Of a DNA stretch of 64,000 nucleotides, positions 1-10,889 are shown piece after piece. Where the stretch lies: NCBI GenBank assembly GCA_026874595.1, contig CM049306.1, positions 38,876,019 through 38,940,018 of the forward strand, written 5' to 3'. The DNA is from Sipunculus nudus. Lineage: Eukaryota; Annelida; Sipuncula; Golfingiida; Sipunculidae. Both the position numbers and the translations under genes were made by a program. Below the pieces are notes generated by a model. It did no database searches. It was not told the DNA's origin and saw nothing but the letters and a program-made list of their open reading frames with translations. Within the stretch, counting starts at the first letter, position 1. Every line of letters starts with the position of its first letter.

Positions 1-332
1 GATATACGGCTGAAGTGCCGGTTCCACATGTATAAGAAGCACGCTTTTTTGGTTTAATGTCCTACCTAGCAACCGTATCCAAGGTGGGCGGAGCTAACTC
101 GTCCATGCCGTCACGTCAATTGTGGGCATGCTGGAACAATCTGCAGTTATGTTATTAGTTTGGCTTAGATATTTTATAAATCAATTTCTTAACTCTTTAG
201 CGTAATACTTAGACTGTTTTACTGGTTTTTTGCTGATAGGCAGACTGACACACATAGAGTACGAGCTGCGTCTAACCCGAATTCGGGACAGTCCATGAAC
301 CTCTGCAAAGAAGCAAGGTCAAAAGGCGGGCG
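1..332. other. unassigned flank
   Basis: I see no gene, RNA or clear repeat here. A short open frame on the minus strand begins further right but follows the palindromic repeat sequence and has no recognisable protein content. Confidence 0.5.
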
Positions 333-408
333 ATGTATACACTCATCCTGGTACCCGGGCGACATCTATCGAACGTAGACGTCGCCCGGGTACCAGGATG
401 TGTATATG
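333..408. repeat. GC-rich hairpin at the edge of the fold-back element
   Basis: Arms 344-363 and 381-400 are perfect 20-bp inverted repeats containing the GGTACC/CCCGGG core, separated by 17 bases. The pairing extends outward with one indel (tatacac / gtgtata). It abuts the left terminus of the inverted-repeat element starting at 400. It may be part of that element or the scar of a second, related insertion. Confidence 0.75.
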
Positions 409-463
409 TTGGAGCCCGTTTGCGGATCTGGCCCATCTGCCGATGGGCTTGGCCCGTATTGGG

Positions 464-511
464 ATCCGTTATTGGGCTGCCCATCTGTAGATGGGCAGCC
501 CAATAACGGAT
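464..511. repeat. 48-bp palindrome in left arm
   Basis: Palindrome centred on gcccatctg/tagatgggc with one mismatch at the centre. It could extrude a 23-bp-stem hairpin. It is the counterpart of the perfect palindrome at 2387-2434 in the other arm. Confidence 0.85.
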
Positions 512-648
512 TTGATACCATGCACTTTCTGGCCCATCTGCAGATGGGCTTGGCCCAATAACCAATTTTAGTTTTTGTTAGTAATACGTTATTATTTTAT
601 TAACTTGATGACTTTTGTACTCAGACAAAGATTTCTCAGAACTTAAAT

Positions 649-2249
649 GTGTTAACTGAAACATAAATCACTATCACAGCCTTACATCAATAATTTTATC
701 ATCAAAATTACATAGATATGCATAGAAAACTACATAGATGTGAATGCAGTGTTACAATACCCTATTAAATAACTTTTTATTCTTAATTAGTCTACATTGC
801 ATTCGTGTGATGTTAAGAGTTTAACGAGGTTCACTTTTTACCAAAGAGTAATTACAGCTGTTGCGAAAAAAATCTCATTTACATTACCACACAGATGTGA
901 CTTCCAAGGTACATACAATTTACTAAAGAGAAATTATATGTGGTACAGATCAGTTTCTCATATTCATTTTTAATATCCACATATATATCAAGGTTACCAC
1001 ATACATTTTGACACCATAATAGTGTAATATATGTAGCAAACACTCTCTCATGAGTCATTTGATCTCAGAGTCAATCACAATCATGCACTTTCACCACAAT
1101 AACACATATTGATACAGTTTCTTTTGGAGAAGTGTCTTATTGATAAGCTCTCTAATAAGCATTCGTCCTGGTTATGAGAGCAGCAGGGAAGTCGGGCAGT
1201 TCTCCTTTTTTCAGGTTATCACAGAGATGGTGCCGAGGGTAAATGTAGTTTTGGCTGCAGGGGTCATTGCCGGAGAGTATAGTGTCTTTGCAAAGGCCAG
1301 GGCAAAAACGCCACAAAATAAGTTTAAACAAAACGATAGGGTTATGTTTTACATATCTGTCACAGTAACATAGTATAGTTTATTTTATTTTCAATATATA
1401 ACAATTTATTAGATTCAACTGATAAATAAATAGATCGCTGAAACAAGCAATCATCACGATGTTTAATATATAAATATGTTCTAATATATAAAATATAAAT
1501 ATAAATATAAAAATTTGAATTGTGACAAGTCTCCTTATAAACCGTTTTGGATAAATATAATTATACTTTATACTCAGAAGATATATAATGAAGAGATAAA
1601 ATTTATACGATAAAACTACCGAAATTATCAGTTAATAATTGCATATTAATAATTTCGGTCTGTGTGGGATACTGTTATCGAATAAAAATTTAGCTCTGCT
1701 TACTAGGAACTATGCTAAACTTATTTATAGACCATGTTTGGATTCGGGACAATAAACATATATGTAAAATAAACCTATATTATATAAATTGAATAAATTA
1801 TGATAATACGGTGGTTTAAATGGCACACTATGTTGATATATAGGGTTGTACCTTTTTTGTCTAAAAGGCCATATACTATTTCATGTCATATAACCGAGTG
1901 TACTTTCATTGGTACGTATACAGGCGGTGGCGCAGGCATGTGCTCTGTGAGTGCTTTCTGGTTAACTTGGTTGTCACTAACACTATAATAACACTTAAGG
2001 GTAAACGCATTTAGGTATGACCAATTCACCAACTTAATATCGGATACACCTTACATGATAACGGAAGCACTAACATGGGCAAAGGTCTTTCTATATCCTG
2101 CATGGTCCACCTCCCTCTCGCGGATGTTCTTGAAGACGTAAAACAGACTATCAACAGGGACCACCCGTAAATACTTGCTGACCTCTTCTCCGAGCATGGC
2201 TTCAGAGGGAATAACAAGTGTGTTGGACACCCCAAGAGCAGGCAAATCT
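649..2249. other. interior of fold-back element
   Basis: AT-rich sequence without a recognisable transposase. A minus-strand open frame at 2245-2051 (64 codons, containing GEEVSKYLRVVPVDSLFYVF) has a coding-like composition and might be a captured exon or decayed gene piece. I do not recognise it and cannot show that it is expressed. Confidence 0.4.
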
Positions 2250-2386
2250 ATTTAAGTTCTGAGAAATGTTTGTCCGAGTACAAAAGTCATCAAGATAATA
2301 AAAAAATAACGTAAAACTAACAAAAACTAAAATCGGTTATTGGGCCAAGCCCATCTGCAGACGGGCCAGAAAGTGCATGGTATCAA

Positions 2387-2434
2387 ATCCGTTATTGGGC
2401 TGCCCATCTGCAGATGGGCAGCCCAATAACGGAT
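2387..2434. repeat. perfect 48-bp palindrome in right arm
   Basis: Every base of the left 24 pairs with the right 24; the centre is a CTGCAG site. It matches the imperfect palindrome at 464-511, so it is a conserved sub-terminal structure of the fold-back element. Confidence 0.9.
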
Positions 2435-2554
2435 CCTCATATGGGCCAAGCCCATCGGCAGATGGGCCAGATCCGCAGACAGGCTCCAACATATACACTC
2501 AGACGACATTCATCATGTGACATGAGAGCCGTCCGTTATGGTCGTTTTTAGGTC

Positions 2555-2900
2555 TGCCAAGGGCGTCAAACCAAAAATGGGGGGGGGGGGAGGGGGGGGG
2601 TTCCGGTTTCTTCCACCAATACAGTCTTCCGAACGCCAAAACAGAGCCATGGAGAGCCATGGCGATCAGTTATAATAAATATTTGTACAAACCTTGTAAA
2701 AAAATTAAGTTTATACCAAGGGGGAAAGGTTACATATTCAGAGAAAAATATTTATACCCTGGAAATGAAATGTATTAATAATTAGAATTATGGACTTTGG
2801 ATCCTTTTCAGAAAGTACTAAAGTAAATGTCCAATTCTTTTAAAATTAACCTATACAGGAAACATAATACCTTTCACTTGTAATATATTTGAAATGCTTC
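2555..2900 (+). repeat. dispersed repeat, copy 1 (gggcgtcaa family)
   Basis: Starts with 'agggcgtcaa', has a long G tract (about 2579-2602), and shares 'agagaaaaatatttat', 'ggaaacataatacctt' and 'ttgtaatatatttgaaat' in the same order with 12785-13040. The shared order marks a dispersed repeat family, possibly a DNA element. Boundaries are approximate. Confidence 0.5.
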
Positions 2901-3556
2901 ACACAGACAATAAAAAGTGTGAATCATGTCGATTTAAAGGGCCCGTGTCACACAGATGACAAAGGGGGGCCTGCTTGTCGCTCTGGTGTGTTATACACTG
3001 CATGGTTGTAACACAGCCACTCATGTCATACTCTCTTTTCACTTGTGTTCTGTTTTGTAATAAAAGGTGGCCTGATCTCCTACCTCTGGTTCCCCTATAC
3101 TCGAAAAAAGAGGTTCCATTATACTGATACAGGGAATTCTTCAGGGTCATACAAGCCTGAATAAATGGCAATTCAAAGAAATTATCCTATAACAAAGTTG
3201 GTCGTCGCAATCAGCTTAAAGGCAACACAAAGTAAATTGTTCTATATACACGGAGCTCTTGGACGCAAGATTACAGAGTGAGATTGCAGGAATTTTCCGA
3301 AAGTTTTCTATTTGAGATAAATATTTAAACGTACGTCGCTATGCCATCTTAAAACCTCCATACAAAAACAAATCAAGAAAATTTATATGTTGATGCTTAT
3401 ATATTTCAATTTTAGCAACAAAAAAAATATATTTTTCTTGAAAAACAAGTCAATACAACGAAGCTATGACAGATAACTCGACTATTTGATTCCTGAAATC
3501 AGCGTACAAAAAAAAAATACAGTTACCTCAAAGATTCAGTTTGAACATCTGAGATC
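2901..3556. other. unassigned interval
   Basis: AT-rich sequence with short open frames only. I see no supported gene or repeat. Confidence 0.4.
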
Positions 3557-3559
3557 CAG

Positions 3560-5347
3560 GGGCCTGTTGCATAAAAGCATCGCAAGGCTGCGTGGCGTCG
3601 CAACAGGGTCGCAAGCAGAAAAGTCGGTTGCATAAAACTGTTGCAGAGTTGCGATGTGTCGCAAAACACCCAAAATTTGCGACGACAAAATCGGGGTCGC
3701 AAGCCCTTCGCAGCACCTTTTAATCCAAAAATAAATGTAAATAATATTTGTTCACTGTTTGTTTTAATCAAGATATTGGAATATGTTTGTTATATTATTA
3801 CGGCCGCTGTTGACAAAAATTTATATCTAGCTCTAATTTTGCATAAACACTATATAAGATATTTGTCTCATAAATTATTATTTAAACCTTTCCAGCATTA
3901 CATATAAATATTCTCTCATAATATAATGTAAACAGACGTTCTTTAGAAACACATAATATTCATACATCATAATATACAAATTATGTGCGCCATTTTCTTT
4001 TTCTTACAATATCTCATTTACAGAATATGTAATAGAGAAAATATGTATATTGAGCCTTGGTTTTCATATAGTTATAGACTGGCACATGGTCCCAAGAACA
4101 TCTGTTCACTGTTAGATTTAAATTATAATGTACATATTTTTGTGCCAACTACTAATAATAATAATTTGATAATAAAATTAATAATTGATATTTATTTATT
4201 CTATAAAACGTAAAATCCGCCAGAAATTGTGCCCTTAACGCTTTATACATGACTAAAAGGTTACAATTGGAATGATATTGGTTAATTTTACAATAAGAAA
4301 CTCAAAAATTACAAAATTAAGTTCATAACTACAACGTTTTAAGAGAATTCGTATCACAGAAATTCATTGACTACACTAATGAGTTTTCAAATGAGATTTA
4401 AAAGCTGACAGAGTGTATTTCGAATTTCGGATTCATAAAGGTCCAATTCAAAACGTTGTTTGTTTACGGACGTCCGGCCAGACGGACAAAGGACCATCGC
4501 TATAGCTTAGATAAATTATAGTAAGCTGAGCTAAAAAATGCAGCGGTACGATCATAACTTCGAAATGTGGCCTGACAAATCCGGGTTTTAATGTGTGCGC
4601 ATAATGCCAAAACTCATGTCTGAGGATCGCATTATAAGGCCGTATGAAGATGCAAATATTTTCGTCATTTCTGTCAACGCTTCATGGGCTACAGGTACAC
4701 TGTCAATCAACTTTAATCAGGCCATACGATAGCATTTTTTGTGTACTTTCTAATAATACCAAATATGAGCGAGAAAAATTCCTGTTTAACCCAGCACATT
4801 GGTAAACCCCTCGCCATGTCTTTTGAATTTATGACCGCATGAACACAAGCATGGCTCGCACGGGTTACTCATGCAACTTGCAGGCCACACAGGAAATGAC
4901 TTGTTGCGGACATATGTATTTTCCCAGTTTGACATTTTGTTCAATATTATTTACAATGTGTTTTATAGTTGTTAACGAATTATAAAGATGATTACTTATT
5001 CTTGCAATTATATATTTTAGGACCTTCAAGGGTGTTTTTTGTTTAATGTTGTCACAAAAACTATCTGCTTTTAAAATCGAAGTTTAAATGTGTACTTATA
5101 GAAGGTGGTTACACGACTTTTTCACTGCCAAGGAGACACATGGAATCGCCTTATTCGGACAAGTGTACGTGCCGGCAGAATCAAAGAATGCACGACACGT
5201 GAAGCATAAATTGCGTCAATCCCGTCGCAAGTGCGTGGCAAGTACGTGAAATTTGCATGTTTTATGCAACCATCGCAAGAGCTTCGCAATTTCCATCGCA
5301 AACCCATCGCAACTTTGCTATTTGCAAAAATTTTATGCAACAGGCCC
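3560..5347. mobile_element. Harbinger-like non-autonomous DNA transposon
   Basis: The ends are perfect inverted repeats, GGGCCTGTTGCATAAAA on the left and its complement on the right. Both sides are flanked by the trinucleotide CAG (3557-3559 and 5348-5350), consistent with a 3-bp target duplication. Sub-terminal regions carry many copies of TCGCAA/TTGCGA on both sides. A 3-bp duplication and GGGCCTGTT-type ends fit PIF/Harbinger (family knowledge), although Harbinger usually prefers TWA. No transposase or Myb-like ORF is visible in the 1.79 kb, so it must depend on another element. Confidence 0.75.
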
Positions 5348-5350
5348 CAG

Positions 5351-7081
5351 GCTTTTGCCACCAAAATAACGCCATCTATCGGTGAAAACTGGCGGTGGTA
5401 CCCCGGAGATACTTTCTCATATGACAATGTCGAATCTGCACTGTTCCTCGCGAAATGCCATTTTATTTTCACAGTTCCTGAATTCCAGAGATTCTACATT
5501 GTTATCGCTGCTGTTTATACAGTCGAGCGGTAAAACATTTGGCTTTCTCCGCTTCATGCATGGTCACCCTCGTACGATTCCCGGCGTGCCTGATCGAGAT
5601 AGCGGGGGTCCATTCAATCTCCAAAGACTACGGAACGCCACCATCTGAGAGATGGAGAATGCCTCGCATTCGTTATTATAACTAGTAGTACAGTCCATGT
5701 AAAATAAATACGTTTATTATACTTGGTTAATTGCAAAGATATTGTCATCTCACCTGAACGACCAAGAATCACACGCTCAAATAAAAACAAATGCTTTTCC
5801 AGGGCTTCATTGTCCAAGTTGGTAGGTTACAAGGTCAATATGTGAAATGAATATTAAGTTTTTTTTATCAAAATCTGGTGTGGATTAAACTCTAGCAACA
5901 GGTATAATATTAGGTATATTTAAGGTACATATACTGGTGAAAATCAGCCATCAAATTAAGTTCTGTTTCATATATATGAAAGAGGTTAAATCAGTCACAT
6001 ATTTACATAATTTTTGTCATATTCCAAACTTGTGACGGGTTGGATGCTTTGAGGCCCAATGCGGTAGAGACGTCAAGAGGTCAACGGACGAGTTGTCATT
6101 CTGACGCCTAGTATACGAGGTTCTTGTTAAACGAAATGGCAGTTTTCATACTGAAGAATCTGAGTGTCTCAGGTATGTGTCCATGTGGCTTCAGTTGAGA
6201 TATATTTAAAGGTACAATGTATATAAGTCGACAGGAAGTGTCCCCTCAATGTAATATGTTAATTTAGATATCATTTAGCAACTGGTTATTCTGGTTACAA
6301 GGCATAAGGTCGATTTTTACTAGTGTTTTTCTACTGATTAACATGATACTATAATGCATATCAATATTATTAGACATCCTTTGCTTAAATTAGATTTAAG
6401 CAATACAATTATTTATAATGGATGTTAATTATAATTTTTTCTATAAACGTAGTATCATGTGATACTATTCATTGTTAAATAATATATGATGTTGTTCTAA
6501 AATCTTAAGAATATGATATATTGTAATTTGATATTATTTTTATTATATTTCCTGGGTTTTTTTTTTTTTTCTTCATAATTTAGTCACCTGACATAATGCA
6601 TTTGAACCGATTAAGGAATTTTGGATGCGAGATGCCATGTTTCCGAGGACTAGCAGGTGACGCCACCTATACAAACTTTTTCATCCGTTACAATAAAAAG
6701 ATAAGAAGTTTGTTTTTATATTGTCTTTGCTTGAAATCGCTTCAGGATTTCTAATACCTTTTAGAATATAAAATTTGGGTTTGGTAGGCTTTCATACATG
6801 CAGCAAATTATTTGTAATTTTTTTAAAAATATAACATAAATATGGCCTATTTAAGTGAAATCTCAAGCAATTACTTCGAACTTAAATATATTGATGATTG
6901 CACAAGTGAATTATCCTCTGTTCAACAGTTGAATGAATGCCTTAAACTTGACAAATTTATTCAGATTAAGTTTATGACAACAGCCGCCTTTTCAGGAGCT
7001 GCAACATTTTTTCCAAGGGTTTCAGACCAAATTTTACAGCGACCTGGGTTCCCTTTTTCTAAACATGGGTATACTTGAGTC
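5351..7081. other. unassigned interval
   Basis: AT-rich DNA upstream of a microsatellite cluster. Short open frames only; no recognised protein, RNA gene or repeat. Confidence 0.4.
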
Positions 7082-7126
<45 letters not shown>

Positions 7127-7139
7127 TCTCTCTCTCTCT
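7082..7139. repeat. (CT)n microsatellite
   Basis: About 28 CT units with one CCCT interruption near 7122. Confidence 0.95.
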
Positions 7140-7172
7140 TGCTGTGTGTGCTCGTACCCTCGAGTAAATATA

Positions 7173-7174
<2 letters not shown>

Positions 7175-7208
<34 letters not shown>
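7175..7208. repeat. (AT)n microsatellite
   Basis: Alternating AT run directly after the (CT)n tract. The two account for the Ser/Leu-rich and Tyr/Ile-rich short open frames seen here. Confidence 0.95.
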
Positions 7209-7214
<6 letters not shown>

Positions 7215-7459
7215 CATGTAGGTATGTGTGCCATTTCTTACACTAATGCTAGTAATGGCTGCAGAGAAACAATTAAAAAAAACAAAGGCAAGAAATTTTA
7301 ACATAAATTTCCAAGTCTTGAAACTACGCAGAAGTATTTCCACAGATTCCCGGTAGATGGCAGCTGTTCATGAAATAACAGAAATAAAATAATTTAAGCG
7401 AATGGCAAACAATCATGCTCTACGTTGTCTATTACCGTGATCAGAAAATTATGGATAAC

Positions 7460-7590
7460 ATTTATACTAGTAATACTTATCCTAATATTACTACTACAAC
7501 AAATGTCACTACTAGTACTACTACAACTACTTCTAATAATAATAATATTAGTATTATAATAAAAACTAATAATAATAATTTATTTGTGAT
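7460..7590. repeat. imperfect trinucleotide repeats (ACT / AAT)
   Basis: Runs of act, act-act and aat triplets give threonine- and asparagine-rich open frames. This is simple sequence just upstream of the LINE and not a gene. Confidence 0.75.
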
Positions 7591-7628
7591 TATTTTAAAA
7601 GTTTACCTAAACATATTTAACATAAGTC

Positions 7629-9836
7629 ATGACTTTACTACTTTTCTTTAAAGTCATGGAAAGAACAAAAGATCTATATCTTATTTTTAATTTTATTATT
7701 CCGAATAAATACACACAGTACGTGAACTGTAACACAAGAGGTCACCAGAAACTGGACTTATTTTATTGTAATATTAAATCTGCTTATAAATGTGTTCAAG
7801 GTCCTCCACTAAAAAATAGTGACCATAATATGATCTATATGCAACCTACTTACAGACGTAAACTTCAAATGCTGAAACCACGTGAAATTAATATTAAAGT
7901 GAACTCAAAGGAAGCCTATGAGACCCTACAGACATGTTTTGATCTAACAGACTGGCAAATGTTCATTGACACTTCATATGATTTAGATGAACTTACTGAA
8001 ACTGTGTCTAGTTATATATCATTTTGTGAAGACATGCTGGTACCAACTAAAACCATAAAGATTTACCCTAATAACAAACCTTGGATTAATAGTGATCTAA
8101 GGAAACTTATTGTATGTAAGCACCAAGCCTTCACAAGCAATTCAGATAACAGATATGACTTACAAAAAGAAACTGATTCTGCCATTGAGAAAGCCAAACA
8201 ACAATATAAAAAGAAAGTAGAAAAACTGTTCCATAGCAATCAATCAAAAGATGCTTGGAAGGGTCTTCAGGAATTAACTGGTATAACTAAAAGCAAGAAA
8301 GAATGCTCACTGCTTGCTGAAAATGGCTATGCTGACAAATTAAATACATTCTATGCACGTTTTGATGAAAGTGACTTCTCAAAAGAAAAAGATGACATTC
8401 GGAGCAGTCTGAGAGCAAATTTAGAATCATGTGATGATGGCATCCTTACTGATGTAACTGATGTAAACAAAGTGTTAAGTAAGATTAATGTAAAGAAAGC
8501 CTGTGGACCCGACAAAATCAGTGGCAGATTAATTAAAACCTGTAGAAATAGTTTGTCCTTCATCATACATCACATTTTTCAATTGTCTCTCTCCTTATGT
8601 AAACTACCAAAATTATGGAAGACCGCAGAAATAATTCCAGTCGCCAAAAATAACTCTCCTAAAGTGATGAATGATCTTAGGCCTGTGGCACTAACATCTA
8701 TTCTCGCAAAATCTTTGGAGCGAATAGTTCTTAATAAATTACTTCCAATTGTTAAACCAATGCTAGATCAACATCAGTTTGCATATTCATCCAACAGATG
8801 CACAAGCGACGCAATTGCCACATTAACTCATTATATTTATCAACACTTAGACAGGGACCCCAGAAATTATGCCAGATCACTTTTCATTGATTATTCTTCA
8901 GCCTTCAATACAATACAGCCACACATTATGATCAATCAGCTCTGTAGATATAACATTCCTCTTTCCTACTGTCTATGGATTCTAGATTTTCTCTCGGATA
9001 GAAGACAACATGTTAGAACAAGCAAAGAAACTTCTTCAGATATTATCATAAATACTGGTGCTCCACAAGGCTGTGTTCTGTCAGCAGTCCTTTTTATTCT
9101 ATATACAAATAATTTGTCTGTGAGCCTTTCAGATTGTAAAATTATCAAATATGCAGACGACACTGTTATTCTAGGCCTGATACACAAGAATGATGAATCG
9201 CTCTACAGGAAAACCATTCAATATGTGACTGGTTGGTGTGAGGAACACTACCTTCAATTAAATGTAAAGAAGACTAAAGAAGTAGTCTTTGATTTTAGGA
9301 GATCAAAATCTGTAATTACCCCAGTTGCTATCAAAAATGAAGATGTTGATATTGTAGAAAATTATAAATACTTAGGATGTATTATTGACAGAAATCTGAA
9401 TTGGAAAGAACATGTGTTGAATCAATCCAAGAAAGCAAACAAAAGATTATATTACCTTTATTATCTAAGAAAGCTTAATATCGACAAAACCATAATTACC
9501 ATGTTTTATAATTCAGTAATTTCCAGTGTCCTTACTTATTCACTGGAGTGCTGGTTTACAAATATATCTGATAAGTTAAAGAAACAGTTGAATAATACCA
9601 GGAAGAGAAGTAGTAGAATGACTGGTACTTCTCTTGCCACACACCAGGAAATCTCTGAAACCAAAACAATGGCCTTCATATCTAAGGTCATGACTGACAA
9701 AACACATCCACTATATTCAGAGTTCCGTTTTTTACCTTCAGGTAAACGCCTAGATACAATATTCTGCAGAACAACTCGTTTTAAAAAATCTCTCGTACCA
9801 CACAGTATTAAACTTTTTAACTCACAACCCTCTTAG
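7629..9836 (+). CDS. LINE endonuclease remnant plus reverse transcriptase
   Basis: Polyprotein for target-primed reverse transcription; 735 codons without a stop. About the first 20 residues are probably not part of the element. Residues about 25-85 match the end of an APE-type endonuclease, including the SDHN motif. The RT follows: motif A FIDYSSAFNTI (Asp 421), motif B GAPQGCVLS, motif C YADD (508-511) and a motif D region LNVKKTKEVVF. A C-terminal region with NSVISSVLTYSLECW completes it. The family resembles the CR1/L2/Rex1-like group of Jockey-superfamily LINEs; I cannot place it more exactly. Most of the endonuclease domain is missing, so this copy cannot nick DNA by itself although its RT looks intact. 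Confidence 0.9.
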   Translation: MTLLLFFKVMERTKDLYLIFNFIIPNKYTQYVNCNTRGHQKLDLFYCNIKSAYKCVQGPPLKNSDHNMIYMQPTYRRKLQMLKPREINIKVNSKEAYETLQTCFDLTDWQMFIDTSYDLDELTETVSSYISFCEDMLVPTKTIKIYPNNKPWINSDLRKLIVCKHQAFTSNSDNRYDLQKETDSAIEKAKQQYKKKVEKLFHSNQSKDAWKGLQELTGITKSKKECSLLAENGYADKLNTFYARFDESDFSKEKDDIRSSLRANLESCDDGILTDVTDVNKVLSKINVKKACGPDKISGRLIKTCRNSLSFIIHHIFQLSLSLCKLPKLWKTAEIIPVAKNNSPKVMNDLRPVALTSILAKSLERIVLNKLLPIVKPMLDQHQFAYSSNRCTSDAIATLTHYIYQHLDRDPRNYARSLFIDYSSAFNTIQPHIMINQLCRYNIPLSYCLWILDFLSDRRQHVRTSKETSSDIIINTGAPQGCVLSAVLFILYTNNLSVSLSDCKIIKYADDTVILGLIHKNDESLYRKTIQYVTGWCEEHYLQLNVKKTKEVVFDFRRSKSVITPVAIKNEDVDIVENYKYLGCIIDRNLNWKEHVLNQSKKANKRLYYLYYLRKLNIDKTIITMFYNSVISSVLTYSLECWFTNISDKLKKQLNNTRKRSSRMTGTSLATHQEISETKTMAFISKVMTDKTHPLYSEFRFLPSGKRLDTIFCRTTRFKKSLVPHSIKLFNSQPS

Positions 9837-10075
9837 AAATTTAATGTTTTGAATTATGTGTTTTACCTGCAGAATTATCTGTTTTATCATTTTTACATGC
9901 TTAATTTTACATGCATAGTCAATATGTTATGTGTGATTTTTATGTATTTATTGTATTATTTTTATGTATTTATCTATCTATTTACTTATTTATTTTTTAT
10001 GTAATGAATTGCAAGTCAACAACAAATTCCTGGAACTGAAGGCTAATAAATGTTATCTTATCTTATCTTATCTTA
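7665..10075 (+). mobile_element. 5'-truncated non-LTR retrotransposon (LINE)
   Basis: Carries an intact reverse transcriptase frame, about 215 bases of 3' untranslated sequence with aataaa near 10047, and a (TTATC)n tail at 10053-10075, typical of Jockey/CR1-group LINEs that end in short microsatellites. The 5' boundary is approximate: endonuclease-like coding begins around 7690, and sequence upstream is simple repeat. The absence of internal stops indicates a young insertion. It lies about 630 bp upstream of the Nse4 start codon. Confidence 0.85.
10053..10075 (+). repeat. (TTATC)n LINE tail
   Basis: Four to five TTATC units directly after 'aataaatg'; marks the 3' terminus of the LINE. Confidence 0.85.
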
Positions 10076-10705
10076 ATAGTGGAATAGCCCTTGGGTTTTG
10101 TTTTCTCTTGTCACAATCTATAGTCCTCGGCCTTGCCAAGGGTATGTATCACAACCTGTCTTATTGGACAATCGTAAGCCGGGGATCAACGCCATGCATA
10201 TGACATTCTTTTACATGATACTGTTCTGATTAATAAGGTTATGTTTTTTCTAGTGAAAAAAATCTCTCTTTGTGATAACAAGGTAAAGAATACTCATTTC
10301 TATGCAGAATTAAAGATTTAGTTGCTATGACAACAGCAAATATGTGGAAATGGGCTCGCTCGTTTGTCCAATCAGAGCGTGCCACTTATCTGAATGGTAG
10401 GGACGTCGGATAGGGAATCCCCGATGGTTCGGACGCGCGAAATGTGAGCGATTAGTAAAAGCTTCACAACTGAAATACAGTTTATATGTTCGTTGAAGGA
10501 GTTTTCAAACTAAGATTGTATTTATAAATAGGCTGAATTATAAGCAGAGTTGATACTGAACGGTACATGTAGGGCTGCAGAGTGTATCAGGTTCGGGGAG
10601 CGGGCGGTGTCTGTGGACTTCAGCTTCACTCGGGCTCAGATCAAGTGAGTAGTGAGAGGGGATTTCCCGGATTCAGAAGACGCTCACCGTGATTGCACTG
10701 TCAAG
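10076..10705 (+). promoter_or_regulatory. putative promoter and 5' UTR of Nse4
   Basis: Between the LINE tail and the start codon the sequence becomes more GC-rich around 10560-10700 (gggagcgggcggtgtctg). I see no clear TATA box. The transcription start cannot be fixed from sequence. The frame is open upstream to 10652 but has no ATG before 10706. Confidence 0.4.
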
Positions 10706-10889
10706 ATGAGCAAGGGGGGCAGCAAACGAGCTAGGCGAGAGGAGGGTGAAAACACAGACGACGATGTACAGTTAATGTCCTCTAATATGGGACTTGAAGG
10801 TATGGTAATGCCGGAAGACCCCAAACAGGACGCCCGCGAAAGGCGACATCTGAGACAGCAATACAGAGAACTGCTTTTGGAAACGGAAC
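10706..10889 (+). CDS. NSMCE4: Nse4 exon 1
   Basis: Residues 1-61 plus one base. Starts MSKGGSKRARREEG, a short basic nuclear-type segment, then an acidic linker and the conserved RRHLRQQYRELLLETE helix. ATG has A at -3. The donor is GTGAGT. Confidence 0.92.

Larger units (their letters stand above)
400..2498. mobile_element. fold-back DNA element with 249-bp terminal inverted repeats
   Basis: Positions 400-648 and 2250-2498 are inverted copies of each other, both starting GTGTATATGTTGGAGCC and differing at only scattered bases. Each arm contains nested palindromes built on CCCATCTGCAGATGGG. The 1.6-kb interior shows no transposase, so the element is probably non-autonomous. I found no convincing target-site duplication and cannot name a superfamily. 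High arm similarity suggests fairly recent activity. Confidence 0.8.

Noticed and set aside
7065-7343. Open frames on both strands rich in Ser/Leu or Arg/Glu and Tyr/Ile
   Set aside because: They translate the (CT)n and (AT)n microsatellites and are not genes.
10652-10705. Upstream extension of the Nse4 frame by 18 codons
   Set aside because: The frame begins with GTG and contains no ATG before 10706; the 10706 ATG has A at -3 and starts the family-like sequence.
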